In this document: positions 53,290 through 62,531 of the stretch, piece after piece
How the letters are laid out: each line of letters opens with the position of its first letter
Numbering within the stretch: position 1 is the first letter of the stretch
Source: Dysgonomonadaceae bacterium zrk40
GTDB taxonomy: Bacteria > Bacteroidota > Bacteroidia > Bacteroidales > Dysgonomonadaceae
Length of the DNA: 64,000 nucleotides
Direction: 5' to 3'
Assembly: GCA_016916535.1 (NCBI GenBank)
Contig: CP070278.1
Location: 182,193-246,192, forward strand
Translations under genes and position numbers: made by a program
Notes under the pieces: generated by a model
Seen by the model: the letters and a program-made list of their open reading frames with translations, nothing else
Told to the model about the DNA's origin: nothing
The model's database searches: none

Positions 53290-54451
53290 GGCGCCATGCA
53301 CGACAAAGAGCACGTCCGATCGCGGCGTTCAGACAAGGTCCATTCGTTCACGCGCACCCAATGGTGGCGTGTAACTTGACTTCTTCCGTGATGCGTGGGA
53401 TGAGAAGACCAATCGTGGCACACGATTTATATGGGGTCTGGAGGACGGCAATCCTCCGGGCCTCAGTCTTTTTCAGCCCTGATGCTCAAGTCAGCGCATT
53501 TCAACTCCCGTATTTCTCATGCCCCTCCGCCATCAATACCGATCGGCGAAGCAGATGTTTGACGACTGATTCGCAGTCTTTCTATCGCCTGCGATTCACC
53601 TCGACAAGTCATGCGATTAATAATTTTGCTGTTAATTTGAACGATGAACTGCAACGAATTTCAAATTCCTGATTTATACATTCTTTTTTCGCATTATATA
53701 CACGCGCTTTTCTTTTATTTTTCGCATTTGTTTTTCCAGATTTTCGCATTCCCGATTTCATCACCACTCTCAGGGTTGTATCCCGTCCGCAATCGGACAA
53801 AGGGCTGAGGTGACAGGCGATCCGAGCTAACAGTGTCGTATTCGTCTTGCTGGCTTCCGTTCGGGACAGGCAGAGTCTCGCATTGGCAGAACGGCAGACT
53901 TTTGCATAATTTTCGCATGCATCAGAGAAACCGCGTTTCATTTTTCGCATTTGCGCGGGGAAGCCGCGTTTCATTTTTCGCATCATCTCACGTGGTGCTA
54001 GGCCGTCAGAAACATTCGTGGCGCCGCAGCTTCTTCGCATGGGCCCTGCCTGCCAGACCTGACTGCTGGCGGCGCCTCGGGAAAGCGGAGCAGAACGATA
54101 CGCCCCGATAGAGGCCAGTCCCCCAGGCGCGCTGAAGACCTGCGTCTGAAGCATTCGCGGTTCGAGACGTCTGAACATCGAAAAATCCGGACTTGTCAGG
54201 GGCTTGTCATCACGGAAATTTTGGACTGTGCAAATGTCTGCCCGAACAAGCCGAGCCGCTTCAGTGTGATTGCTGCAGATGCGCCTCCCGACAAGACGGA
54301 TGGCGGTTGTCCGTCCGGCTGCGCACAAACACAGATGCACAGTGCGTTTTCTAAAGAGTTCTATGAAAGCAATCAATGGTTGATCGCGGTGATCGACTCT
54401 GGTCTATATTCGGTTCGGTTAACTTAGGTCAGTTGTGTCGAGGGGATGGCA
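53290..54451. other. Gene-free region upstream of the RTX operon
   Basis: 1.16 kb without a convincing gene. The left part probably belongs to the IS66 element. The part from 53640 to 54000 is AT-rich and holds the TTTTCGCAT array listed separately. The part from 54000 to 54451 should contain the promoter of the RTX operon; a weak TTGATC...TATATT pair (54380, 54405) has a poor 19-base spacing. A 255-codon reverse frame is mostly repeat-derived and not believed. Confidence 0.5.
53686..53983 (+). repeat. Array of TTTTCGCAT motifs
   Basis: Six exact copies of the nonamer TTTTCGCAT, all in the same orientation, at 53686, 53719, 53741, 53910, 53942 and 53975, plus a variant TTTTGCAT at 53900. The last two copies are part of an exact 20-base repeat CCGCGTTTCATTTTTCGCAT (53931-53950 and 53964-53983). 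Spacing is irregular. It could be a cluster of regulator sites for the RTX operon 470 bases downstream, or iteron-like DNA from an older replicon. Confidence 0.75.
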
Positions 54452-54877
54452 ATGGAGAATCAGGCGACAAACAATACGAACAGCGATCCCGTCGCCGGAA
54501 AATCGGTGGCAGAGATCTTCGGTGAGATCGTCTGGCTGATGAGCCAGGATGCCGCTTGCCGTGACCTGACTTTGAAAGAACTCGAATGGCTGGTTATGCC
54601 GGCGATTCTGCTCAGGCAGTTCCACATCACCTACGCCCCGGTTCAGGGCAATGCACATGGTGATGCCGGGCACGGCGAGAGCCACGCTGCCGGAGAAAGT
54701 CCGTTGCAGCCCGTTGCCGTCGAAATCTTTGCGCTCTGTTCGGAAGCCGTCGCCGATGCGATCGATGCTGCAAAGCCAGGTGCGCCTCGGTTGGGCATTC
54801 AGGACTGGCGCAGCGGGTCGAACAGGAAGACCGTCATCAAGGCTAACATTGTCGGTGCGGCGGGGAAGCAGTCATGA
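54452..54877 (+). CDS. HlyC-like (toxin-activating acyltransferase fold) protein lacking catalytic residues
   Basis: 141 residues from the ATG at 54452, chosen because AGGGG is six bases upstream; the ATG at 54446 abuts it. HlyC-type enzymes acylate lysines of RTX toxins. The family outline is seen: G-E-I-V-W-L-M-S-Q (24-32), L-E-W-L-V-M-P-A-I-L-L-R-Q-F (45-57) and I-Q-D-W-R-S-G (116-122). At the position of the catalytic His (HlyC H23) this protein has Cys36, and at the Asp (D92) it has Lys130, by my alignment. The middle is shortened and His/Gly-rich. It starts the RTX operon. It may be a pseudo-enzyme or chaperone. Confidence 0.6.
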   Translation: MENQATNNTNSDPVAGKSVAEIFGEIVWLMSQDAACRDLTLKELEWLVMPAILLRQFHITYAPVQGNAHGDAGHGESHAAGESPLQPVAVEIFALCSEAVADAIDAAKPGAPRLGIQDWRSGSNRKTVIKANIVGAAGKQS

Positions 54878-55680
54878 AATATACGAAAGAAAATCAATCA
54901 GCGACGCCGATCCGCCAATCAACAGGACCGGCCTGGTTTTGCCTCGCTTTTCTGGCGGTTGTTGCATTCGCAGATACCGCTCCGGCTGAGGATACACCCC
55001 TCGATTGTTCAGTCTACCGTCAGGGCCGGCTGAAAACCGTGGATATCGCGATTGCCAGGCCGGAGTACTGGGAAGACCGGACGGCCTATGACATGGTGAG
55101 CGTGCGTTACCGGCCGGAATATAATCCGGCGCCCTGGCTGCCGAGCGGCAGCCCGGACGACCCGACCAGATGGACGCTTCTCGCAGAAATCAACTATGAA
55201 ACCGGCCAGCCGGTGACCCGCAAGGAAAGAGATGAAACCCATTCCTGGACCAGGCCAAGCTTTCGCATGCTGCTGGATGGTCGGCCCCTTCCTCCGGCCA
55301 GAACGCTTGATATTCTGGCCGGGCGATCGATTGCGGACAGGGATCCCGGACATGTTGAAAACGGGACATTTGTCTACACGCCGGGACCGTTCGAGCGCAC
55401 CGGCGAAGATTTTCATGGCTTTGAACGAATAAATGTCCTGAATGTTCAGGGTATCAGGACCAGAAAAAATGATTTCTATATATTGAAAGATGAACAGGCT
55501 GGCGCAGTCAATTCCGTTTTGAAATGCGGGAAAGTCGATGCTTACCCGAACTCTCAATGTTCTCTCTATATGAATTCTGGTTTACTTAATCAGACAATTG
55601 ATTTTGATCGAGATAAAATGACAGAGATTACCCGTATAATTCACCACGCTCGCAACTACACCCTTTGTCTGACGGAATAG
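54874..55680 (+). CDS. Unrecognised exported protein of the RTX operon
   Basis: 268 residues; the start overlaps the previous stop (ATGA). A hydrophobic segment at about residues 19-38 (W-F-C-L-A-F-L-A-V-V-A-F-A) ends in A-P-A-E, so it is exported or anchored. The mature part is charged, rich in Arg, Asp and Pro, with few cysteines (four or five) and no known motif. It lies ten bases before the RTX gene. Possible roles are immunity, a periplasmic partner or a processing aid, but none can be shown. Confidence 0.6.
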   Translation: MKYTKENQSATPIRQSTGPAWFCLAFLAVVAFADTAPAEDTPLDCSVYRQGRLKTVDIAIARPEYWEDRTAYDMVSVRYRPEYNPAPWLPSGSPDDPTRWTLLAEINYETGQPVTRKERDETHSWTRPSFRMLLDGRPLPPARTLDILAGRSIADRDPGHVENGTFVYTPGPFERTGEDFHGFERINVLNVQGIRTRKNDFYILKDEQAGAVNSVLKCGKVDAYPNSQCSLYMNSGLLNQTIDFDRDKMTEITRIIHHARNYTLCLTE

Positions 55681-55690
55681 GAACCTCGCC

Positions 55691-58600
55691 ATGCCACGAC
55701 TGAGTGTTTCACAGCTGACTGAACTCAGGGCTTATGCCGATGCGTCCGACCGCGTTGGTTATTATACCTATCTTGAAGACCATGGATTCAGCTATGCCGG
55801 GCTTGCGCTTGGCGTTGTCGAGCAGGACACGGTTTCGGGACGTTTCGCCGTTGCTTTCATGACGCAACGGGCAACGGAGCTGGGCATAACACTGACATCG
55901 GATCTCATCGAAGCGATCGGCGTCGATCTGATGAACGCCGATCTTGACGCAAGAGAGGCGTCTGGCGGTGAAGTTCTTAAATATGATGTGATTTGGCGTT
56001 ACCATACGCAAACATTCGAGTTTCACGGACTCGACGCCGATGCATGGACGGCGAACAGCCTTCTCCAGGTTTCGGGCGAGCTTGCATTTTACGCCCCTTC
56101 AACGGCTCGAACGATAACATGGACAGGCCTTCGGGATGGCGGCAGTTTCGTGCAATTTGTGGAAGCCATCGACATGCTTGGAGCTTATCCGATCAACGCG
56201 GAAGCACGCGAATGGGTCGGACGGGTCAAGCAGATCTTGTCCGAAAAGGGCGATTATATTCTGACAGGGCAGGAAGTCGATCCTCTCGAGAAGGCGGCTG
56301 TGGAACTGCTGAAGCATATCGATGGACGCATTGATGCGGCTATTGGTCAGGCGCGTTTCGGAAATTATTGCTTCCCCGCCGACACGACCATTCTGGTGAG
56401 TACAACAAAGACCGAGCGTATCGCCGATCTTCGTGTCGGCGATACGGTTCTTGCATTCGATGCCGCTGCGGAAATGGGGCGCGGCGCCTTGGTGGAAAAG
56501 CGGGTCGTCAGGCTCTACCGCAACACAACGACAGAATGGCTGAAACTCTCCTGGATGGAGAACGGCGAGCCGCGTGAACTGGTGGTGACGCCGGGGCACC
56601 GGTTCCTGACCGAGACGGGCGCCTTCGAAAAGATCGGCGACATGCTGGAAAATGGCCGGGCGCGGATCGTGCTTGCCTCCGGCGTGGTGGTCGAGGCGAC
56701 GGCGGAGAAGATCGTCTATTCGCAAGAGACTGCCGGTCTTTTCGAACGCGCCCGGACTTATGGCGTATCAAGCGGCAACGCGGCGCTGGCGCCGGTGGAA
56801 CAGGACGCCTGGCAGAGCTATAATTTCGAGGTCGAGGATCTGCACACCTACGTGGCGGAAGGCGTGCGCGTCCATAATGACAGCCAGGTCTATATCGATA
56901 CGGCGGGCGCCATCGGCCAGGCCTTCGGCACGCAGCTTGGCCAGATGCTGACGGAAGGCGAAAGCCAGTTCGTGCAGCTCGCCGCCGGCACGGCGCTTGG
57001 CGTGGTGACCCGCAACCTTGCCGAGATCATAGAGGATGCCGGCTACCATGCCTTCACGGGCAACCAGATGAATTTCGGCGCATCGCTGAGCCAGGCCGTG
57101 CGCCAGCTTGACGATATCGGCGTCGATTTCGCCAATGCCGCGATCGGCACGGCCTCGTCCTTCCTGATGGCCGAACTGGGCGAAAGCCTGGGGCTCGATG
57201 GCTTCGGCGCATCGCTTTTCAACGTTTCGGCAAGCGCCTATACCGGCAGTGTTCTCAACCAGGCACTTTCGAATATTGCCGCCGGCAGGACCATCCTGCA
57301 GGGCGCGGATTTCACCAATGCGCTTTCGGTGCTGCCCGGCACGGTCGGGACGTTCTTCGGCTCATCTCTGGCACAACAGGTCCTGCCTGCGGAAACCGTT
57401 GCCGGAACGATCGGCGGTTCGCTGGGTTCTGTTGCCGGGTCCGCGCTGGGATCGAGTTTCGTCGGCTCGGTGTTCGGCAGCGCAACCAGTGTGCTCGGCA
57501 ATTTCCTGCTGCCCGGAATCGGCAGCTTTTTCGGTTCTATTATCGGTACCTTTCTCGGTGATCTTTTCGCCGACGAGCCGGATCCGCATGCGGCCATCGA
57601 TTTGTTCATGCGCACCGGCCTTTCCGCTGATCGTGGCGGACTCCTCGAGGTTGTCGCCCAATGGAAATCCGTCGACGGATTTCCCCACGATGCAACGACG
57701 GCCTGGGCCGAAGCCGTCCACAATCTCAGCCTTGAATATGTCAGAACGGTAGGCGGATTTGACTACGCGAATGCCAAGGTCTCCGGACTGGAGATTTCGC
57801 AGGAGGCGATCGACCAGTTTGGGTTGTCTCCAAACGAACTCGTGCGCGTTCTCCAGCAGATGAATATTACCGTCGATGGTTCTGACAACCTGCATTATTT
57901 CGTCAACGGGATCGAAGTGGGCAGCGCGGAACGGATGGTCGACGGCGCCATTGCCGGCTTTATCAAAGATGCGCAGGTCATCGGCGGCGACCTTCTTTTG
58001 CAGCGCGCTGCCGCCAATTCCGCCGCAAGCGACACGGCGACGCTTTCCGGCGATATGGCCGTCGCGGAACAGTATGCGAAATATCTCAACAGCCGCGATG
58101 CCATCAATGCGCTGATCGTCGCCCAGCCCGATTCTGTGTTTGCCGCCAGTTGGGCGATAACGCTGGCCCAGGCCAATGATCTCGGCCTTTCGCGTACGAA
58201 TGTGACTGACTTCCACGGGGGACTTGGCGGTTTTCTGGCCTCGCTTGCCCACGCAGGGGTCAGCGTCACGCCGGATGACGTTTCGATTTGGCGCGACAAT
58301 GCAACGGGCATGGCGAAGATCGACATACGCGTCGATGCGGATTTCCAGATGCCCGGGATCGTGGATGTGTTTGCCGATACCGTTCAGGTCGTTGACGAAA
58401 ACGGCGGCCGGGTGCTGCGGCTCGGATTCTGGAATGCGATGTCCGGTGTTGGCTACAATGACGTTACCGGACAGCAATGGGTTAATGGTGTTGCCGAAAT
58501 TACCGGACAAACTGCTGGTCGTGATCTCTGGATCGCCGGTGATAATGCCAATCACCGTTTTGTCGATTCCGGGACGCGCTACATTGGCGTCGGCGATGCC

Positions 58601-60742
58601 GAAATCATCAGCAGTGACGATATTCTTGTTGGCGGCGCTGGTGCCGATCAGCTTGACGGCGCGGAAGGCTGGGACTGGATTGTTGGCGGTGGCGGTAACG
58701 ACGTGCTCAACGGCGGCAGCGAGGCCGACACGCTTCTGGGCGGTGACGGCAATGATATCCTCAATGGCGGTTTCGATCTGGATTATCTTGAGGGTGGTGC
58801 TGGCGCGGACATACTAAATGGCGGCGACTATGGACTGGACTGGGACACGGCTGGCTATGCCGGTTCGAATGCAGCGGTGAACATAAACCTTTCGGCGCAT
58901 ACAGCCTATGGCGGCCACGCAGACGGCGACCAGTTGAACGGAATTCTCAATCTCGTCGGCTCGGACTATGACGACCATCTCACCGGCAACGAATACAGAA
59001 ATGTTCTGGAAGGCGGGGCTGGTGCCGACGTTCTCGATGGCGGCTGGAATACCGCTTCGGATATCTATGATTTCGCCTCCTATTTCCGCTCGAGTGAAGG
59101 TGTGACCGCGTCGCTTGCCGATCGAAGCGTCAATACGGGCGACGCTGCAGGCGATGTCTATATCAATATTCGCGCACTGGAGGGTTCCGCCTTCGGCGAT
59201 ATTCTGATCGGTGACGCAAACGACAACCCACTGTGGGGCCACGGCGGAGACGACGTGCTCATCGTCGGCGAAGGTGCCGATCTGGCCTATGGAGGGTTCG
59301 GTTTTGACGTGATGAGCTACAGGACACTGAACTACGGGATCGTTCTCAATCTTCAGGACTGGAATTCTAGCAGCGCTGTCGTCGTTGATGACGGCGCGTT
59401 AGGTGTCGAAGCTTTCGAGGGAACAGGCTTTAATGATACGCTCATCGGCCGGAACACATCGGCGGAGCCTTCCGGTGCTTCGGAAAACGATGTCCTATAT
59501 GGTCTGGCAGGAAACGACGCCCTCCTCGGCAATGCCGGCAGCGACCTTCTCGATGGCGGGAAAGGCAACGACATGCTTTACGGGGGAGCAAACGACGACA
59601 ATCTCTACGGCGGCTTCGGCAATGATCATGTTTTCGGCGAAGACGGAAATGACCGGATATTTGTGGAAGCGGAAGACGGCGCGGATGAGATCGACGGCGG
59701 CGGCGGCAGTGACCATCTTTATCTGAGCCGTGCCGGTTACGACGTTGCGTTCACATTTTCGCTCGCAAACCCATCCGTCAAACAATATCTCGCTGATGGC
59801 ACGACAATCGTCAATATTGAAAGCCTCGAATATCATGGCGGCAATCTCGTCGATACTGTCGAGGGCGGGACTGGCGACGATACCATTTACGGCTATGGCG
59901 CAGATGACATCCTGAAAGGCGCATCGGGCAACGACGGCCTCTATGGCGGTGCTGGCAATGACAGGCTTTACGGCGGTTCGGGCAATGACTGGCTCGATGG
60001 CGGGGCGAGCGCGAACGGCGGCTGGAACGACCTTTACGGCGAGGACGGCGACGACACCTACAATATCGCCAGCTGGACGGGCAACACCTATATCGATGAA
60101 CAGGGCCATTCCGGCAATGACCGGGTTCTGTTCCGGGATCTGGAGCTGTGGGCGATATCGGTTGAGTGGGATGCGGGCTATACGCATCTTGAGGTCAGCG
60201 ACGGCACCGGCAGCATGACCCATATCCATAGTCCTTCTGCCTTCGAGAGCTTTGCGTTCGAGCGTGCCGACCGTGTCTTTGGCGGGTTGCTTGCGGGTGG
60301 GCCCGGGGCATCAAACGATGTCTTCCATGGCGGCGGCAGCGATGACCTTGCCTATGGCGGCGATGGCAATGACGAGATTTACGGCCAGGCTGGCGATGAT
60401 CTGATTGTCAGCGACGGCGGCAACGACGGCCTCTATGGCGGTGCTGGCAATGACAGGCTTTACGGCGGTTCGGGCAATGACTGGCTCGATGGCGGGAGCG
60501 GTGATGATGTGTTCGTCTTCGAGGAGAGCTTTGGGCAGGACAGAATAGGCAGCTTCGAATATAGCCGAGATCACATAGACCTCTCTTCTGTCGGCGCAAT
60601 TTCCGACTGGAACGACCTGCTGGATCACCATCTTTATGAGGTGGATGGGAATGCCGTGATTGATGATGGTGCGGGCAACACGATCACGTTCGATGGACTG
60701 CACAAGGCCGCCTTGACCGACAGTGACTTCATCTTTGCTTAG
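55691..60742 (+). CDS. RTX protein with internal Hint (intein-like) domain, type I secreted
   Basis: 1683 residues. The order is: an unrecognised N-terminal domain (1-220); a Hint domain from C227 (C-F-P-A-D-T-T-I-L-V) with R-V-G-D-T-V and T-P-G-H-R-F to V-H395-N396-D397; and a glycine-zipper-like hydrophobic region (about 547-630) that could insert in membranes. A 350-residue unrecognised part follows, then five clusters of G-G-x-G-x-D-type calcium repeats (about 978-1048, 1100-1120, 1274-1325, 1392-1440, 1544-1605). The C-terminus ends in D-F-I-F-A, as in type I secretion signals. There is no N-terminal signal peptide. The Hint domain probably cleaves the chain after secretion. Effector activity is unknown. 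Confidence 0.88.
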   Translation: MPRLSVSQLTELRAYADASDRVGYYTYLEDHGFSYAGLALGVVEQDTVSGRFAVAFMTQRATELGITLTSDLIEAIGVDLMNADLDAREASGGEVLKYDVIWRYHTQTFEFHGLDADAWTANSLLQVSGELAFYAPSTARTITWTGLRDGGSFVQFVEAIDMLGAYPINAEAREWVGRVKQILSEKGDYILTGQEVDPLEKAAVELLKHIDGRIDAAIGQARFGNYCFPADTTILVSTTKTERIADLRVGDTVLAFDAAAEMGRGALVEKRVVRLYRNTTTEWLKLSWMENGEPRELVVTPGHRFLTETGAFEKIGDMLENGRARIVLASGVVVEATAEKIVYSQETAGLFERARTYGVSSGNAALAPVEQDAWQSYNFEVEDLHTYVAEGVRVHNDSQVYIDTAGAIGQAFGTQLGQMLTEGESQFVQLAAGTALGVVTRNLAEIIEDAGYHAFTGNQMNFGASLSQAVRQLDDIGVDFANAAIGTASSFLMAELGESLGLDGFGASLFNVSASAYTGSVLNQALSNIAAGRTILQGADFTNALSVLPGTVGTFFGSSLAQQVLPAETVAGTIGGSLGSVAGSALGSSFVGSVFGSATSVLGNFLLPGIGSFFGSIIGTFLGDLFADEPDPHAAIDLFMRTGLSADRGGLLEVVAQWKSVDGFPHDATTAWAEAVHNLSLEYVRTVGGFDYANAKVSGLEISQEAIDQFGLSPNELVRVLQQMNITVDGSDNLHYFVNGIEVGSAERMVDGAIAGFIKDAQVIGGDLLLQRAAANSAASDTATLSGDMAVAEQYAKYLNSRDAINALIVAQPDSVFAASWAITLAQANDLGLSRTNVTDFHGGLGGFLASLAHAGVSVTPDDVSIWRDNATGMAKIDIRVDADFQMPGIVDVFADTVQVVDENGGRVLRLGFWNAMSGVGYNDVTGQQWVNGVAEITGQTAGRDLWIAGDNANHRFVDSGTRYIGVGDAEIISSDDILVGGAGADQLDGAEGWDWIVGGGGNDVLNGGSEADTLLGGDGNDILNGGFDLDYLEGGAGADILNGGDYGLDWDTAGYAGSNAAVNINLSAHTAYGGHADGDQLNGILNLVGSDYDDHLTGNEYRNVLEGGAGADVLDGGWNTASDIYDFASYFRSSEGVTASLADRSVNTGDAAGDVYINIRALEGSAFGDILIGDANDNPLWGHGGDDVLIVGEGADLAYGGFGFDVMSYRTLNYGIVLNLQDWNSSSAVVVDDGALGVEAFEGTGFNDTLIGRNTSAEPSGASENDVLYGLAGNDALLGNAGSDLLDGGKGNDMLYGGANDDNLYGGFGNDHVFGEDGNDRIFVEAEDGADEIDGGGGSDHLYLSRAGYDVAFTFSLANPSVKQYLADGTTIVNIESLEYHGGNLVDTVEGGTGDDTIYGYGADDILKGASGNDGLYGGAGNDRLYGGSGNDWLDGGASANGGWNDLYGEDGDDTYNIASWTGNTYIDEQGHSGNDRVLFRDLELWAISVEWDAGYTHLEVSDGTGSMTHIHSPSAFESFAFERADRVFGGLLAGGPGASNDVFHGGGSDDLAYGGDGNDEIYGQAGDDLIVSDGGNDGLYGGAGNDRLYGGSGNDWLDGGSGDDVFVFEESFGQDRIGSFEYSRDHIDLSSVGAISDWNDLLDHHLYEVDGNAVIDDGAGNTITFDGLHKAALTDSDFIFA
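59927..60004 (+). repeat. 78-base exact repeat inside the RTX gene, copy 1
   Basis: This stretch is identical to 60419-60496. It encodes G-N-D-G-L-Y-G-G-A-G-N-D-R-L and the next repeat units. Perfect DNA identity, unlike the diverged neighbouring repeats, indicates a recent duplication or gene conversion. Confidence 0.9.
60419..60496 (+). repeat. 78-base exact repeat inside the RTX gene, copy 2
   Basis: Second copy of the repeat at 59927-60004. The two copies flank a 414-base segment that could be lost by recombination without changing the frame (492 bases, 164 codons, between copy starts). Confidence 0.9.
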
Positions 60743-60799
60743 CTCAGGTGGGGCTGTCATGGGGGGCAGGAAAGTTACTCTTTTCAGCGCGGCTGGAGC

Positions 60800-62530
60800 A
60801 TGCACTTCATGAATGATGCTCCCTCCAAGGGTCGTTCTGAACTTTGGCAGGCGCTGCTTTCCTCCTGCGGCGCGCTTTTCGGTGTGGCGGTGTTCAGCGC
60901 GGTGGTGAACCTTTTGATGCTGACGGGGCCGCTGTTCATGCTGCAGGTCTATGACCGGGTCTTGTCCAGCCACTCGTCGGCCACGCTGCTGGTCCTGTTT
61001 GCCATCGTCGCCTTTCTCTACGGGCTGATGGGGTTTCTCGATCATGTGCGCGGGCGGGTTCTGGCGCGGGTCGGCGCGCGGTTCCAGGCGCGGCTTGATG
61101 GAAGGGTGTTTCGCGCCGTTTTGAAACAGGCGGAGCACCCCGGCCTGCGGGAACAGCCTGCCGGCGGGCTGAGGGACCTTGCCAGCATTCAGGCGTTCCT
61201 GTCCTCGCCTCTGCCGGGTGCCGCCTTCGACCTGCCCTGGACGCCGCTGTTTCTGGCGATCCTGTTTGCCTTCAACATGTGGATGGGCTGGCTCGGGCTT
61301 GCCGGCGGCATTGTCATCGCGGTGCTGGCCTTTGCCAATCAGCGGCTGACGCAGAAGCGGCAGGCGGATGCCGCCCGGCTGGCGCGGGACGCCGACGCGG
61401 CGACCGAACGCACCCGCAAGCAGATCGAAACCGTGCGCGCGCTGGGCATGACGGGTCCGCTGATTTCCCGCTGGCACGCGGTGCGGAAAACGGCGCTTGA
61501 AGCGCAGATCGCCGCATCGGACCGGGGCGGCGGGCTGACGGCGGCGACCAAGGCCTTCCGGCTTCTGCTCCAGTCTGCCGTACTGGCGCTCGGTGCGCTC
61601 CTGGTGCTCGACGGGCAATTGTCCGCCGGCGCAATGATTGCGGGCTCCATCCTGCTCGGTCGCGCGCTTGCGCCCATCGAGCAGGTGATCGGCCAGTGGG
61701 CGACCTTCCAGAAGGCGGGCCGTGCATGGTCTTCGCTTGCAAAACTGCTGAGCGCTGTTCCGGAAAGCGAAGCGCCGATGCCCCTGCCACGGCCGGAAGG
61801 CCGGCTATCGGTTGAGGCGATCACCGTTGTACCACCGGGAGAGAAGAAACCGGTTCTCTCCGCCATCAGCGTTGCCGTGGCGCCCGGCAAGGCGCTGGCC
61901 GTCATCGGGCCGAGTGCCGCGGGCAAGTCGAGCTTTGCCCGCGCGGTTACGGGGCTTTGGCCGGCGGCGGGCGGCGTTGTGCGTCTCGGCGGCGCGGATA
62001 TCAGGCACTATGATCCCGATGTCCTGGGAAGCCTCATGGGTTATCTGCCGCAGACCGTCATGCTGTTTCCCGGAACAGTGGCGCAGAATATCGCCCGGTT
62101 TGCGGCAGACCCGGCCCCGGAAGCAATCGTCCAGGCAGCTCAACGGGCCGGCGCCCATGACCTGATCCTGTCATTGCCCGATGGCTATGACACGGTTCTG
62201 ACCGAGGGCGAGAGCCGTCTTTCGGGCGGCCAGCGGCAGCGGATCGGACTGGCGCGTGCGCTTTTCGGCGATCCAGTCGTGCTGGTGCTGGACGAACCGA
62301 ATGCAAGCCTCGACGATCCGGGCGTGAAGGCGCTGAACGGCGCGATTGCGACGGCGAAAGCCGATGGGCGCGCCGTCATCATCATGTCGCACCGGCCGTC
62401 GGCGCTGGCGGAATGCGATGACGTGCTTCTGCTCGATAGCGGACAGGCGCGCGCGGTCGGTCCGCGCGACGAGGTGCTGCAGCGTTTTGTCCGTCAGCCA
62501 CAGGGCAAGATTGCGGGAGGGGCGCCCTAA
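60800..62530 (+). CDS. Type I secretion ABC transporter (PrtD/HlyB family, no peptidase domain)
   Basis: 576 residues. A six-helix membrane domain (about 20-310) is followed by an ATPase with Walker A G-P-S-A-A-G-K-S (370-377), signature L-S-G-G-Q-R-Q-R-I-G-L-A-R-A-L and Walker B V-L-V-L-D-E-P-N-A-S-L-D. It has no N-terminal C39 domain, so it belongs to the PrtD class that exports RTX proteins through a C-terminal signal. It lies 57 bases after the RTX gene. The start could be 60800 or 60809. Confidence 0.93.
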   Translation: MHFMNDAPSKGRSELWQALLSSCGALFGVAVFSAVVNLLMLTGPLFMLQVYDRVLSSHSSATLLVLFAIVAFLYGLMGFLDHVRGRVLARVGARFQARLDGRVFRAVLKQAEHPGLREQPAGGLRDLASIQAFLSSPLPGAAFDLPWTPLFLAILFAFNMWMGWLGLAGGIVIAVLAFANQRLTQKRQADAARLARDADAATERTRKQIETVRALGMTGPLISRWHAVRKTALEAQIAASDRGGGLTAATKAFRLLLQSAVLALGALLVLDGQLSAGAMIAGSILLGRALAPIEQVIGQWATFQKAGRAWSSLAKLLSAVPESEAPMPLPRPEGRLSVEAITVVPPGEKKPVLSAISVAVAPGKALAVIGPSAAGKSSFARAVTGLWPAAGGVVRLGGADIRHYDPDVLGSLMGYLPQTVMLFPGTVAQNIARFAADPAPEAIVQAAQRAGAHDLILSLPDGYDTVLTEGESRLSGGQRQRIGLARALFGDPVVLVLDEPNASLDDPGVKALNGAIATAKADGRAVIIMSHRPSALAECDDVLLLDSGQARAVGPRDEVLQRFVRQPQGKIAGGAP

Positions 62531-62531
62531 G

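Noticed and set aside
53686..53983. CRISPR array
   Set aside because: The repeats are only 9-20 bases, irregularly spaced, and there are no cas genes.
53609..54376. 255-codon reverse frame upstream of the RTX operon
   Set aside because: Much of it is the translated TTTTCGCAT array (repeated M-R-K-M-K-R-G-F), so it looks like repeat-derived chance coding.
58630..60500. CRISPR or tandem-repeat DNA element
   Set aside because: The repetition is in phase with codons for calcium-binding nonapeptides of an RTX protein.
60311..61618. Long reverse open frame across the RTX end and the secretion ATPase
   Set aside because: It crosses two well-supported genes and shows no domain; its start lies inside the RTX repeat shadow.
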